Positions 10,207 to 20,433 of a stretch of DNA of 64,000 bases are shown piece after piece. Position numbers and translations under genes: made by a program. The stretch lies in NCBI RefSeq assembly GCF_034006335.1, contig NZ_JAWDIQ010000002.1. One strand, written 5' to 3'. The stretch comes from Paracerasibacillus soli (GTDB taxonomy: Bacteria; Bacillota; Bacilli; Bacillales; Amphibacillaceae). The stretch's first letter is position 1. Each line of letters begins with the position of its first letter. The notes below the pieces were generated by a model. The model searched no databases. It saw nothing but the letters and a program-made list of their open reading frames with translations, and was not told where the DNA came from.

Positions 10207-10480
10207 TTAGCTCGCTAACGTCGCTTCGGCAGAATACTTCGCTTTCCGCGGGCACGGCCTTGCCCAACACTGGGGTATGCCGACGTTGGCCGCAAAGGCC
10301 GTATTTAGTCGGCCCTCCTTAAATTTTTTCATGTGGGGTTTCCGACGCACAGGACGTACTAGCGCAGGCGTTACCACAGGACGTGGTGAACTTAGCCCTG
10401 GTTCGCGTTCATCTGGTCTGTTCCCGCAGGACACTACGACAGCGAAGCATCGCACGATAAAACGCAATTTTTTTCGCATT
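10207..10480. repeat. Composite dispersed palindromic element
   Basis: A GC-rich island in AT-rich DNA. It opens with GCTTTCCGCGGGCACGGCC and closes with GTTCCCGCAGGACAC, the kind of end sequences seen in palindromic repeats scattered through Bacillaceae genomes. Internal hairpins include CGAC-GGCC...GGCC-GTCG near 10270-10315 and two copies of CACAGGACGT. It appears to be one repeat type nested in another. No coding content. Confidence 0.6.
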
Positions 10481-10640
10481 TTTGAGAAGTCTACGTACTC
10501 TGCCTACGCTAAGTGACATTATTTAATAAAGGGTAAATTAAATTCCCTACCAATGCATGCAAATCAATTGTGCACAAGTATTTTCCCTTTGAAGTATGTT
10601 TCTTAAAAGACTTACAAAGATTGACTATCATAATCACGGC

Positions 10641-10775
10641 GGTTGTTTGGAGCGGAGGACCGTTGACTCCTGCGGGAAAAGCAACAGCTGAAAATCCCAC
10701 AGGAAGCATCCTTTTGCTTCCGAGGAAGTTGAAGCGTTGCCCGCGGAAAGCAACGGTCCGTAGCGGAAAACAACC
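10641..10775. repeat. Dispersed palindromic intergenic repeat
   Basis: A 135-bp imperfect palindrome. Outer arms GGTTGTTT and AAACAACC, then GACCGTTG and CAACGGTC, then an inner GGAAGCATC...GCTTCC hairpin. It also contains CTCCTGCGGGAAAAGCAACAG and GCCCGCGGAAAGCAACGG, hallmark segments of a repeat common between genes in halotolerant Bacillaceae. The RNA would fold strongly on either strand. Confidence 0.7.
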
Positions 10776-10876
10776 TAGCACGTTACGAGACAGTTTGGTT
10801 CTATTGTGTAAAAGCAATCACTTTCCAAATCATAGGCCTTCCCAACAACGCAAACAATGAACCCGCTTTCATTTCA

Positions 10877-12015
10877 TTACATAAAAAGATGCTTCGCAAT
10901 GACAACATGCTGGATCTCATTTGTTCCCTCATAAATTTCCGTCACCTTTGCATCACGGAAAAATCGCTCTACTGGATAATCCTCTGTATAACCATACCCA
11001 CCAAAAACTTGCACCGCTTCAATTGCTGCTTGCACTGCTGTTTTTGTCGCAAACAATTTTGCCATCGACGCCTCTTTATTACAAATAATATCTTGTTCTA
11101 CAAGTGAGGCAGCTTGATAGACTAGTAGTTTTGCAGCTTCAACTTGTGTTGCCATATCAGCTAGTTTAAAGGAGATCCCTTGTTGATTTGCAATCGGCTT
11201 TCCAAACTGTTCACGTTCCTTCGCATAAGAAACGGCCTGTTCCAATGCTGCTTCCGCTATACCAAGCGCTTGGGCGGCAATCCCAATGCGACCAACATTT
11301 AAATTAGCCATCGCAATTTTAAACCCTTCACCTTCTACACCTAATAATTGACTAGCTGGCACTTTACAATTGTCAAAGGTCAATGACACAGTATTCGATC
11401 CGTGTAACCCCATCTTCCTTTCCTTTTTACCGATAACAAAACCTGGTGTATCTTTTTCCACGATAAAAGCACTAATTCCTTTAGAACCAGACTCATCGCT
11501 TGTGCGAGCAAATGTGATATAAATATCTGCTTCTCCACCATTGGTTATAAATACTTTGGAACCATTTAAAATATAATATTCTCCTTCACGTTTTGCTCGA
11601 GTTTTCAAGCTAGCCGCATCTGACCCTGCACCTGGTTCAGATAGGGCAAATGCCCCTAAATATTGACCTGTCGCAAGCTTTGAAACATAGTCTTCCTTTT
11701 GTTGTTCATTTCCAAAATATAAAATTGGATTTGTTCCGACTGATGTATGAACAGATAGTATGACACCCAACGCACCACTTACTTTTGCTAATTCATTGAT
11801 AGCAATGATGTAAGATGTAAAATCCATATCACTTCCACCATAGTTTTCTGGAATTGGAATGCCCATTAGTCCAAGCTCTCCCATTTTATGAATGAGTTCT
11901 TTCGGAAAACGATCTCCTTTTCCATTCTATCTACTTCCGCAGCAACTTCCTTTTGTGCAAAATCACGCACCATTTTACGCATCATTTTTTGCTCTTCAGT
12001 AAAATGTAATACCAA
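10877..12015 (-). CDS. Acyl-CoA dehydrogenase, MmgC-like (one frameshift)
   Basis: Second FAD-dependent acyl-CoA dehydrogenase of the cluster. Motifs: FALSEPGAGSDAASL, VFITNGGEADIYITFA, REQFGKPIANQQGISFKLA, and catalytic Glu in IYEGTNEIQHVVIAK. Translation probably starts at the TTG at 12013-12015, eight bases after GGGGAGG, giving MVLHFTEEQKMMRKMV. One base is missing near 11915; restoring it yields RFPKELIHKMGELGLMG. Corrected length is 379 residues, equal to acdA. It follows mmgB by about 95 bases on the same strand, so it is probably cotranscribed with mmgB and the thiolase. Confidence 0.9.
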
Positions 12016-12109
12016 TCGTATTTCCTCCCCTCTGTTCACACCCTGTTGTTTCATGAATAAAAGGACTTCCACATCATGTTTTCACCTTTACATCATCTTT
12101 CTCATTCAC

Positions 12110-12965
12110 TCATGCATCTTCATATTGATAAAATCCACGTCCTGATTTTTTGCCTAACCAGCCTGCGCTCACATATTTCTTCAATAGTGGGCATGGGCGA
12201 TATTTACTGTCACCGAGTCCTTCATGCAATACTTCCATAATATATAAACAAGTATCTAGTCCAATAAAATCCGCTAATGTGAGTGGACCCATTGGATGAT
12301 TCATTCCAAGCTTCATCACCTTATCGACATCCTCGACAGATGCGACTCCTTCATACACTGCATAAATTGCCTCATTTATCATCGGCATTAAAATACGATT
12401 TGCAGCAAAACCTGGAAAATCATTCACTTCTACAGATGTTTTACCCAAATCTTCCGACATTTTTTTAATGACTTCGTACGTTCCATCACTCGTTTGTAAG
12501 CCCCGGATCACTTCTACAAGTTGCATGACTGGAACCGGATTCATAAAATGCATCCCAATTACCCGATCGGGTCGATTTGTTACCGCAGCAATTTCCGTAA
12601 TTGGTAAAGACGATGTGTTCGTCGCTAAAATTGTTTGCTCAGGTGTCACTTCATCTAAAGTTTGGAAGACTGCCGTTTTTACATCCATATTTTCAATAAC
12701 TGCTTCAATGACAAGGTCGCAATCTTTTGCATCCCGTAAATCATACGAAGGATTCAAATGAGCAAGCGTATTTTCCTTTTCCGTTTTTGTAATGCGCGTT
12801 TTATCAACAGCTCTTTGCAATAATCCTTCGATACGGTTCATACCCTTTTCAAGTGCCGCTTTATTCGAATCATGTAATAAAACGTTAAATCAGACTGTGC
12901 ACAAACTTGGGCAATTCCAAACCCATCTGGCCTGCACCAATTACCATTATTTTTTTAATTTTCAT
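12110..12965 (-). CDS. mmgB: 3-hydroxybutyryl-CoA dehydrogenase (two frameshifts)
   Basis: NAD(P)-dependent oxidation of 3-hydroxyacyl-CoA. The Rossmann motif IGAGQMG is present near the N-terminus; the catalytic region has ATNTSSLPI and HFMNPVPVMQLVEVI; the C-terminal dimer domain has GFAANRILMPMINEA. Two T residues are missing from T tracts near 12920 and 12888; restoring both gives FGIAQVCAQSDFNVLLHDSNKAA in one frame. Corrected length is about 286 residues, normal. The ATG at 12963-12965 has AGGGGAT upstream. Gene order thiolase-mmgB-dehydrogenase matches the mmg layout. Confidence 0.92.
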
Positions 12966-13013
12966 CTATATATATCCCCTTTATTTGCCATTTCCCTTTC
13001 TTGATTTCCTTTT

Positions 13014-13186
13014 TTATGCATGACCAATATGAAACCGCCCTGCCCTGCGATCCTCCATAACATGCAGTGGTAATACATGATTATCATTTATTTTTTGTAG
13101 CGTATCATGCCACATACATAACCGGTCTATATTTTTATATCATGATCAAATTGAATCATCCCCACGATTCCATCCGTGTCATCCAT
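13014..13186 (-). CDS. Possible small CDS of unknown function after the thiolase gene
   Basis: Between the thiolase stop and mmgB a frame reads MDDTDGIVGMIQFDHDIK, breaks at a run of A, and continues NIDRLCMWHDTLQKIN to ...RAGRFHIGHA and a stop. Inserting one A near 13138 unites both parts into about 57 codons. The residue composition looks like protein rather than noise, and the break type matches the other frameshifts here. No ribosome site is visible before the ATG and the frame opens a few codons earlier, so it may be a fragment. I do not recognise the family. Confidence 0.4.
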
Positions 13187-13210
13187 TAAAAATAGAGCCG
13201 TTCAAAAAAA

Positions 13211-14399
13211 CTATGCTTTCGGTACTTCTATTAAAACAGCGTCCCCTTGGCCACCACCACTACATATTGCAGCAATACCTAATCCACCACCACGGCGTTT
13301 CAGCTCATGAATCAAAGTTAAAATAATTCTAGCTCCACTTGCTCCAATTGGATGGCCGAGTGCAACAGCTCCCCCGTTAACATTCACTTTTTCCGGGTCT
13401 AGGTTTGCAATTTTTCCACTTACTAATGAAACTGCTGCAAATGCTTCATTTATTTCAAAAAGATCAATATCATCTTTCGTGTAACCTGCTTTATCTAACA
13501 ATTCGTTAATGACAATTCCTGGTGTTTGTGGAAAGTCTTTTGCTTCCACTGCAACTTCTGCATGCCCGATAATTGTCGCCATCACTTGTTTATCTAGTTG
13601 TTTTGCTTTTTCATCGGACATCACGACAAATGCACAAGCTCCATCATTAATACCAGGTGCATTTCCAGCAGTAATCGTTCCTTCTGGATCAAACGCTGGT
13701 CGTAATTTCGCCAAAACTTCTAAACTCGTATCTTTTCGCGGTGCCTCATCTGTATCTACAATAATTGGTTCCCCTTTACGTTGCGGAACTTCTACTGGAA
13801 CAATCTCCTCGGCGAATTTGCCAGATTCGATGGCAGCAATTGCGCGTTGATGACTGCGATATGCCCACTCATCTTGTTCCTCACGCGTTAAGTTGTATTC
13901 TTCGGCTGTGGAATTACCGTAGTTCCCCATATGATTCCCTGTGAAAGAACATGTCAATCCGTCATGTATCATCATATCGACTACTCGTTTATCCCCCATA
14001 CGGTTTCCCCAACGTGCATCTGGTAAAATATATGGTGCATTTGACATACTTTCCATGCCACCCGCAACAACGACATCTTCTTCTCCTAAACGAATCAATT
14101 GATCTGCCATTGTAACACTACGTAAACCTGACGCACATACTTTATTAATGGTCTCTGTTTTAACATTCCATGGTAAACCAGCTTCACGTAATGCTTGGCG
14201 TGAAGGTAGTTGACCTTGCCCTCCTTGTAAAACGGTACCCATAATTACTTTCCCAATTTCAGATCCTTCCATCTTCGCCCTGTTCACTGCTTCTTTTATC
14301 GCCTTTCCGCCGAGTTCTGAAGCGGTAAACGATTTTAGTGACCCTCCAAAACGACCAAAAGGTGTTCTAGCACCAGGAAACAATTACTGATTTTTTCAA
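13211..14399 (-). CDS. Acetyl-CoA acyltransferase (thiolase; one frameshift)
   Basis: Catalyses thiolytic cleavage or formation of 3-ketoacyl-CoA. The nucleophilic Cys is in INKVCASGLRS; the C-terminal catalytic elements are GHPIGASGARI and CSGGGQGDAV. The probable start is the TTG at 14397-14399 (LKKSVIVS...), after AAAGGGTG. One extra C near 14375 puts the first codons out of frame; removing it gives VIVSGARTPFGRFGG. Corrected length is about 396 residues. First gene of the mmg-like set, with a cre-like site, a -10 TATAAT and a TetR-type operator upstream. Confidence 0.92.
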
Positions 14400-14461
14400 A
14401 TTAATCGCACCCTTTCTCATCTATCATTTATTTTAGTTATATTTTTTCATTTAACTATTTG

Positions 14462-14487
14462 ATTATAACATAATGAAAACGCTTACT
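14462..14487 (-). promoter_or_regulatory. Thiolase promoter -10 with overlapping cre-like site
   Basis: TATAAT on the minus strand at 14462-14467 lies about 60 bases before the thiolase start. Just upstream, AGTAAGCGTTTTCA (14474-14487) matches the CcpA site consensus at all but one position. A cre between -35 and -10 would repress the beta-oxidation genes on preferred carbon sources. The -35 (TAAAGT) is weak. Confidence 0.55.
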
Positions 14488-14512
14488 TTACTTTATACCA
14501 ACAAATTTTGAT

Positions 14513-14526
14513 TGAACGCTCGCTCA
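14513..14526. promoter_or_regulatory. TetR-type operator upstream of the thiolase gene
   Basis: Exact second copy of TGAACGCTCGCTCA, placed upstream of the candidate promoter of the thiolase-mmgB-dehydrogenase genes. Shared with the icmF upstream region at 7184-7197. Confidence 0.7.
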
Positions 14527-14648
14527 GATTGATGATAAAAAAATAAATTTATTGCTCACCTAAGCTATCATTAGTTTATCATAGTTTGAAAGTTAGGGAA
14601 ACTGGCAAGCCAATTCCCCTCACTCTGTTTCATAACATATATTTGCTG

Positions 14649-16754
14649 TTAAGCTGATTTTACTTCTTCTTCCACGAGGACAGACAATGCTAGAATTTCG
14701 GCAACGTCCATTGTGCTAATATCTTCCTCTACTTCTTTCGCCTTTGTTCCATCACTTAACATCGTTAAGCAATATGGACAAGCACTCGAAATAATGGAAG
14801 ACTGTGTTGCCATTGCTTGCTCCGTTCCTGGCAACGTTCACACGATTTCCAGTTGTTTCCTCTGCCCACATCATACCACCACCAGCACCACAACACATGC
14901 CATTTTCCTTTGTACGATCCATTTCAACTAATTCTAATCCAGGAATCGCTCGTAATATTTCACGTGGTGGGTCATAGACACCATTATAACGTCCTAAATA
15001 ACAAGAGTCATGGTACGTTAATTTCTGTGCAATACGACGTGTTGGTTTTAACATCCCATTCATCACTAAATCATAAAGCATTTGCGTATGGTGAATGACC
15101 TCTGCTTCAAAGCCAAAGTCTGGGTATTCATTTTTAAAAATATTATAAGCATGCGGATCAATGGTAACGATTTTTTTCACATCATGCTTTTGGAATTCTT
15201 TAATGTTCTTCTCTGCTATTTCTTGGAATAAAAACTCGTTACCGATACGACGTGCAGTGTCTCCTGAGTTTGCTTCTCTATTTCCAAGGATTGCAAAACG
15301 AATACCTGCTTTGTTCATTAATTTTGCAAATGCAACGGCAATCTTTTGACTCCGTGCATCATACGCTCCATGGAACTAACCCAGAATAGATATTCAAATT
15401 CTTTGCCTTCCTTTTTCAACTCTTTAACCGTTGGAATATATGCAGTTTCATCCAATTCACGCCATTTAATTCTATCTTTTTTCGATAATCCCCACGGGTT
15501 ACCTTGACGCTCAATATTCATCACGGCACGTTGGATATCTGAATCCATTTTCCCTTCCGTCATGACAAGGTAGCGTCGTAGATCAATAATCTTATCAACA
15601 TGTTCGTTCATTACTGGACAAGCATCTTCACAGTTACGACATGTTGTACAAGCATTTAATTCCTCTTCTGTAATCACGTCACCAATTAAAGACACATGTT
15701 CTAAAGTAGCGGCTGCTTCATTTCGACTACTATTTGCCAATTGATTGCCTGCTGTATCTGCAAAGGCAAACGTTGGTACCCATGGTGATTTTCCAGTAAT
15801 GGCAGCTCCCTTTTCTGTTAAATGATCACGTAATTTAAGCATTAAATCCATCGGGGATAACATTTTTCCAGTCGTTGCTGCTGGACAAACATCTGTACAA
15901 CGACCACATTCCACACAAGCATACAAATCTATTAATTGATATTGCTCGAAATCTTCTATTTTACCTACCCCAAAGGAGATTTCCTCTTCACTATCTTCAT
16001 CAATATCAAAATCAAGCTTTTTTAATTTTCCTGGTACACTTTTCGATAAAAATACGTTAATTGGTGATGCAATTAAGTGCGCATGCTTTGATTGTGGAAC
16101 ATAAACTAAAAATGCTAATAATGTAACCGTATGTATCCACCAAAATACGAAAAACATCACCATTGCTGCAGTAGGTGACATCCACCCAAATACCGTTGCA
16201 ATCAAACTAGCAACTGGCTCAGCCCAGGATGCCTGTTGACCTTCCCAAATCATCATCATACCATTTCCAAAAAGTACGGATAGCATGAGTGTGCCAATAA
16301 ATATAAGCACAAGACCTGCCATGAATCCACGCTTCAAACGAACAAGTTTTTCAACATAACGACGATAGAATGCCCAAATAACCGCGACTAAAATCGTTAA
16401 GGTGACAATTTCCTGAAAAAAGGTGAATGCTGGATATACCGGTCCAAATGGTAAATGTTTACCTGGAGCAAGTCCTTTAATAAACATATCAATCGCACCA
16501 AACTGAACAAGAATAAACCCGTAAAACATCATCACATGAATGATTCCGGATTTTTTATCCTTCAATAACTTTGATTGTCCAAATACAATCGTGACAATTT
16601 TTTTAAGACGTTTTTTTATTTGCCCATCAAATTCTGACTTTTGCCCCAACCTAATATAGGCTACTCTTGTTGCTACAACTTTTGCAAACAAATAAAATCC
16701 ATAACTAGCGACTGCAATAAATGCTAGTAGATTAATAAGCAAGAAAGTTTTCAC
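14649..16754 (-). CDS. ywjF: YwjF-type membrane Fe-S oxidoreductase (two frameshifts)
   Basis: Membrane-anchored heterodisulfide-reductase-like protein, thought to pass electrons from acyl-CoA dehydrogenases/ETF to the membrane. The N-terminal third has several hydrophobic helices (nitrate-reductase gamma-like). Two 4Fe-4S motifs follow: CVECGRCTDVCP and CTTCRNCEDACP. The C-terminal part holds cysteine-rich CCG repeats (HDSCYLGRYN, MCCGAGGG, SACPYCLTML). The frame breaks near 15369 (one G missing, restoring SMGAYDARSQKIAVAFAK) and near 14825 (probably one extra A, restoring NVART/GTEQAMATQ). Corrected length is about 701 residues. The GTG start has GGGGGAGG upstream. A FadR-type box lies 124 bases upstream. 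Confidence 0.9.
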
Positions 16755-16877
16755 AATCCGCCTCCCCCTTCAAGTTTAATATTTCATATGATAGCGATTG
16801 CATTTTCTTGAAAAGTCAAATCACTTCTATTAAAATTTATCCCCCTTTAGTTTCCCTGATACTACTACTATAAAATA

Positions 16878-16895
16878 TGAATGACCATTCAGTCA
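16878..16895. promoter_or_regulatory. FadR-type operator upstream of ywjF
   Basis: TGAATGACCATTCAGTCA closely matches the B. subtilis FadR box (TGAATGA-MTAN-TCATTCA). It is palindromic and sits in the ywjF upstream region. It differs from the two TGAACG palindromes, so two TetR regulators may act on this regulon. Recognition rests on remembered consensus. Confidence 0.65.
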
Positions 16896-16942
16896 ACCAA
16901 TATTTATATCCTACAACATGAAACAAATAAAAAAGTAGTCCA

Positions 16943-17473
16943 TCATATAGAAATGGACTTACTTAAAGGTATGGTGTCATTCATTGTTATGAAGCTGTCA
17001 GCTGAAATATGTGTTGTATATTGGTTGCTACACTGTTGGAATGGGATTTTACTGTTTTCAAGTTTTGTAAAGCTGATTTCCATCTTTTGATTTCTTTCTT
17101 CTTGTCCATTCAGTTTCACTGCGTAATTGACTTGTAATTTCCCTGTAAGGTTTTTATCCACTTGATAAGAAATATCATGTGTGCTTGTTTCCATATGAAT
17201 ATTCCCATATGGGTGTGTAAATACATTCTCGGTTATATTTTGGAGCCGAAATTGTTGCGTCATTTCAACAAGTCCGGTTCTTTTCATACTCACCTTTTCA
17301 GGGCGAATCGTTAATAAATTATGAACGGTGCCGTCTTCTCCCTTTTCTTTAAATGTGAGGACATCGTATGCAGGTTTTGCATAATAGACTCCTGTTGTTC
17401 GTATCGTGTTATATTCCATCTGTCCGTTATCATCAATGGTTGTATGTAATTCTATTTGAACTTTTTCTGCCAT
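16943..17473 (-). CDS. ywiB: DUF1934 family protein (YwiB-like)
   Basis: Conserved Firmicute protein of unknown role, predicted to be a small beta-barrel like calycins. The body (VQIELHTTIDDNGQ, VSMKRTGLVEMTQQF, GNIHMETSTHDISYQV, KLQVNYAVKLNGQ) fits YwiB. The start is the ATG at 17471-17473, after GAGGAG. At about 176 residues it is some 35 longer than the roughly 142 of B. subtilis; the extra C-terminal stretch after ISFTKLENS may reflect a missed stop or frameshift. In B. subtilis this gene precedes argS; argS is not next to it here. Confidence 0.8.
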   Translation of the reverse strand: MAEKVQIELHTTIDDNGQMEYNTIRTTGVYYAKPAYDVLTFKEKGEDGTVHNLLTIRPEKVSMKRTGLVEMTQQFRLQNITENVFTHPYGNIHMETSTHDISYQVDKNLTGKLQVNYAVKLNGQEERNQKMEISFTKLENSKIPFQQCSNQYTTHISADSFITMNDTIPLSKSISI

Positions 17474-17670
17474 GGAATCTCCTCTAATCTGTCGTTTCAA
17501 GTTTTTATTGACGTAATATAATTACATCTATTATATCTGTTCCCATTCTCATCATGCAATAGTTGTTTTATCTTTTCTAAAAAGCGGGCTAGACGTTTAT
17601 TTATCGCTATTTTTCCCTATAATATTACAAACGTGAAATTTGAAACTAAAACGATGACTTGGAGAAAAAA

Positions 17671-19706
17671 ATGCGCAAATTACAAATTACTACATTATAT
17701 ATACCTATCGTAAAATGGATTGTTGCTTTCATTTTATTTTCTTTATTTACTGTTTCTACGATATATGTAACATGCTACTTTTTAGGACCACCCGACTTAA
17801 CAAACGAACAAAATACTGTTTATTATGGTGAAGAGGGAAACAAGATTGGGGAAGAAAAAGGGAATGAAAATCGCCATTGGATTTCGTTTGACGAAATGTC
17901 TCCTCATGTTATTGATGCTACACTTGCGATTGAAGATCAACGTTTTTATGAACATCATGGATTTGACTTTAAACGAATTATTGGGGCTGTGGTACGAGAT
18001 ATTAAGTCACGTTCTTTGAAAGAGGGCGCAAGTACGTTAACCCAACAATATGCGCGAACTTTATATCTATCTAGTGAAAAAACTTGGAAACGAAAGATTA
18101 AAGAGGCGCTTTATACGGTACGACTTGAGATGTTTTACTCCAAAGAAGAACTATTGGAAGGCTATTTAAATTCCATTTATTACGGACATGGGGCCTATGG
18201 CGTTGAAGCTGCGAGTGAATTATATTTTAATAAACATGCAAAAGATCTCACATTAGCGGAAAGTGCGTTACTTGCTGGTATTCCAAAGGGACCGACTTAT
18301 TATTCACCTTTTAATGATTTGAAACGATCGGAAAAACGACAACAACTTATTTTACGTGAAATGTTTCAGGAAAACTACATTACAAAACAACAATATGAAA
18401 TAGCAAAAAACGAAACACTCGTCTTCGCAGAAAAGGAGCAACAAAAACAGGAAGACTCATTTGGTAGCTATTTTAAAGATGTCGTTCTACGGGAAGCTGC
18501 GCATGTACTCGATTTGGATCGTGAAGCCGTACAATTGGTGGGTTTAAAATTTATACAACGATGGATGTCACCGCACAACAACAATTAGAGAAGACAGTGG
18601 CGGATACTTTTCGAGAAGATAGCGACATGAATATTGGTGCCTTAGCTATGGATCCCCAATCTGGCGAAATGAAAGCTTTAATTGGTGGGCGTGACTTTAA
18701 AAAGAGTATGTTTAATCGGGCTATCGATGCAAAGCGATTAGCCGGGTCAACCTTTAAGCCATTTTTATACTATGCTGCTTTAGATAACGGTTATACAGCA
18801 AATGTAAAGTTAATGAGTAAGCCGACTGTCTTTAAACTTGATCATCAAGAGGTATACCAACCGCGAAACTATAATGGTTATTATGCCTACGAGCCGATAA
18901 CGATGGCACAAGCCTTAGCGCTTTCCGATAATATTTATGCAGTGAAAACAAATTTATATTTTGGACCAAATACATTAGTGAAGACAGCAAAAGAATTTGG
19001 GATAACAAGCCCTTTACCTGCTGTACCTTCACTTGCTTTAGGAACCGCAGCAGTATCGGTGAAAGAAATGGTAAGTGGCTATGCACTACTCGCAAATGGT
19101 GGAGAAAGCGTTGTTGGACATGCGATTAAAAGGATTGAAAATCGTAATGGAACGACAATTTATAGTTGGAAAGATGAGCATCGGAAAGAAGTACTCGATC
19201 CGAAAAAGGCATTCATTTTGACCGAATTAATGACAGGCATGTTTGACGAGAGCTTAAATGGCTATATGAATGTGACTGGTTCTACCATTGCCGATAAATT
19301 AACCCGAACTTATGCGGGAAATCTGGCTCTACAGCCTCGGACAGCTGGATGATTGGATATACCCCCGAGCTTGTGACAGGTGTTTGGACCGGATACGATG
19401 ATAATCGCACCTTAGAAGTAATTGCGGAACAGTCTTATGCGAAAGAAGTATGGGCTGATTTTATGGAAGCTTTTCATCAAGATAAAAAGGATAGCGAATT
19501 TATCCCACCACGGGGGTTATTGGTATTCCGATTGATTTGGAAACAGGACAACGAGCCACACCAGATTGTCCAACAGACGTGTAATGTATTTTGAAATCGG
19601 CACCGAACCACTTACATACTGTGATGCCCATTCTCATCAACCATATGAAGAAAAACAAGATGACAAAGGACTCTTCCAACGCTGGTTTGAAATGTTCTTT
19701 GATTAA
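17671..19706 (+). CDS. pbpG: Class A penicillin-binding protein, PbpG-like (four frameshifts)
   Basis: Bifunctional peptidoglycan glycosyltransferase/transpeptidase; PbpG acts in spore peptidoglycan synthesis in B. subtilis. One N-terminal membrane helix, then GT51 motifs (AIEDQRFYEHHGFD, EGASTLTQQYARTLYL, KEELLEGYLNSIYYG), then the transpeptidase with SxxK in GSTFKPF, SDN in ALSDNIYA, and KSGS after correction. Single bases are missing near 18547, 19320, 19514 and 19579; restoring them joins KIYTTMDVTAQQQ, AGKSGSTASDSWMIGY, PRGVIGIPIDLETGQ and VMYFEIGTEP. Corrected length is about 679 residues. The ATG start has GGAG seven bases before. Convergent with ywhD, as in B. subtilis. Confidence 0.9.
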
Positions 19707-19708
19707 AT

Positions 19709-19722
19709 GGGGTCAGACCCCC
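19709..19722. repeat. GGGGTCAGACCCC hairpin repeat
   Basis: Short perfect palindrome immediately after the pbpG stop. Further copies at 35505-35517 and 51906-51918 also lie at gene ends. Confidence 0.75.
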
Positions 19723-19743
19723 TTTAGATTGTGCAAAAAAAAA

Positions 19744-19785
19744 GAGCCGACTTGAAGCGTTGTCCAGACGCATCAAAGTCGGTTC
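19744..19785. terminator. Bidirectional terminator between pbpG and ywhD
   Basis: GAGCCGACTT pairs with AAGTCGGTTC across a loop that contains a second short stem (AGCGT/ACGC). It is flanked by an A tract on the left and CCTTTTT on the right, so it can end both pbpG and ywhD transcripts. Confidence 0.85.
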
Positions 19786-19920
19786 CTTTTTGTCCTAGTA
19801 ATTGTAAAGCCCATGTATACATATTTTACAAAGTTATGTTGGAAAGTACAAGGTTTTACTCATTTGTTCAAAATTAAGTCACAAATTGTTCAAAATTTTA
19901 TTTTCAGATGGTCCACACGC

Positions 19921-20433
19921 TCAAACAAGCGCTTGTTTTAATTCATCTGTAGAGTTCTCCCAAAAGTCCTCTTTAAAACTGGATAAAAATTCACCGAGTA
20001 ATTTTTTGGAATGCTCGTCCATATGATCCACGATGATTTTCCCCTTAAGTGACTTTTCCATATTTGTAACATGCTCTGCCATTGATTTATAAGCACGTTT
20101 ATTCGGCTTATCTACAAGCAGTTCGCAACCAGTTACTCCTGCATAATACGGTCCTTTTTCTCCACGTTCAACCGTTACCCAAACAATCCAATACAAAGTT
20201 GGATTGGGAACTTCGCTACGATCTTGCATATATTTTACACGCCGCTCTACTTCGCTTCTAGCATGCATAGCGTCCATATCCAAATAAGCACGATTTTCTG
20301 TCGGCGACACAATAACAGATGACATATTTTCTAAACTAATGGAGCCTACACCGTACCCGCCATGCCCATCATTGGAATCATCCTTTATAATGGTAAACCT
20401 ATTTTTCTTATTTGAAGATTGGTCTATACTCAT
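19921..20433 (-). CDS. ywhD: YwhD family protein
   Basis: Intact 170-residue conserved Firmicute protein of unknown function. Recognised by RFTIIKDDSNDGHGGYGVG, YLDMDAMHARSEVERRVKY, PYYAGVTGCELLVD and MAEHVTNMEKSLKGKI, and by its place next to pbpG. No signal peptide or membrane segment is evident. GGAGGATC precedes the ATG. Confidence 0.85.
   Translation of the reverse strand: MSIDQSSNKKNRFTIIKDDSNDGHGGYGVGSISLENMSSVIVSPTENRAYLDMDAMHARSEVERRVKYMQDRSEVPNPTLYWIVWVTVERGEKGPYYAGVTGCELLVDKPNKRAYKSMAEHVTNMEKSLKGKIIVDHMDEHSKKLLGEFLSSFKEDFWENSTDELKQALV

Larger units (their letters stand above)
10078..10876. other. Repeat-rich gap between the two acyl-CoA dehydrogenase genes
   Basis: About 800 bases with no gene. 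Two GC-richer palindromic elements (10207-10480 and 10641-10775) fill most of it. Open frames of 79-102 codons on both strands arise from the palindromes and have no ribosome sites. Confidence 0.7.

Noticed and set aside
10207..10860. ORFs of 79-102 codons on both strands
   Set aside because: They arise from palindromic repeats, show mirrored arginine/proline-rich translations and have no ribosome sites.
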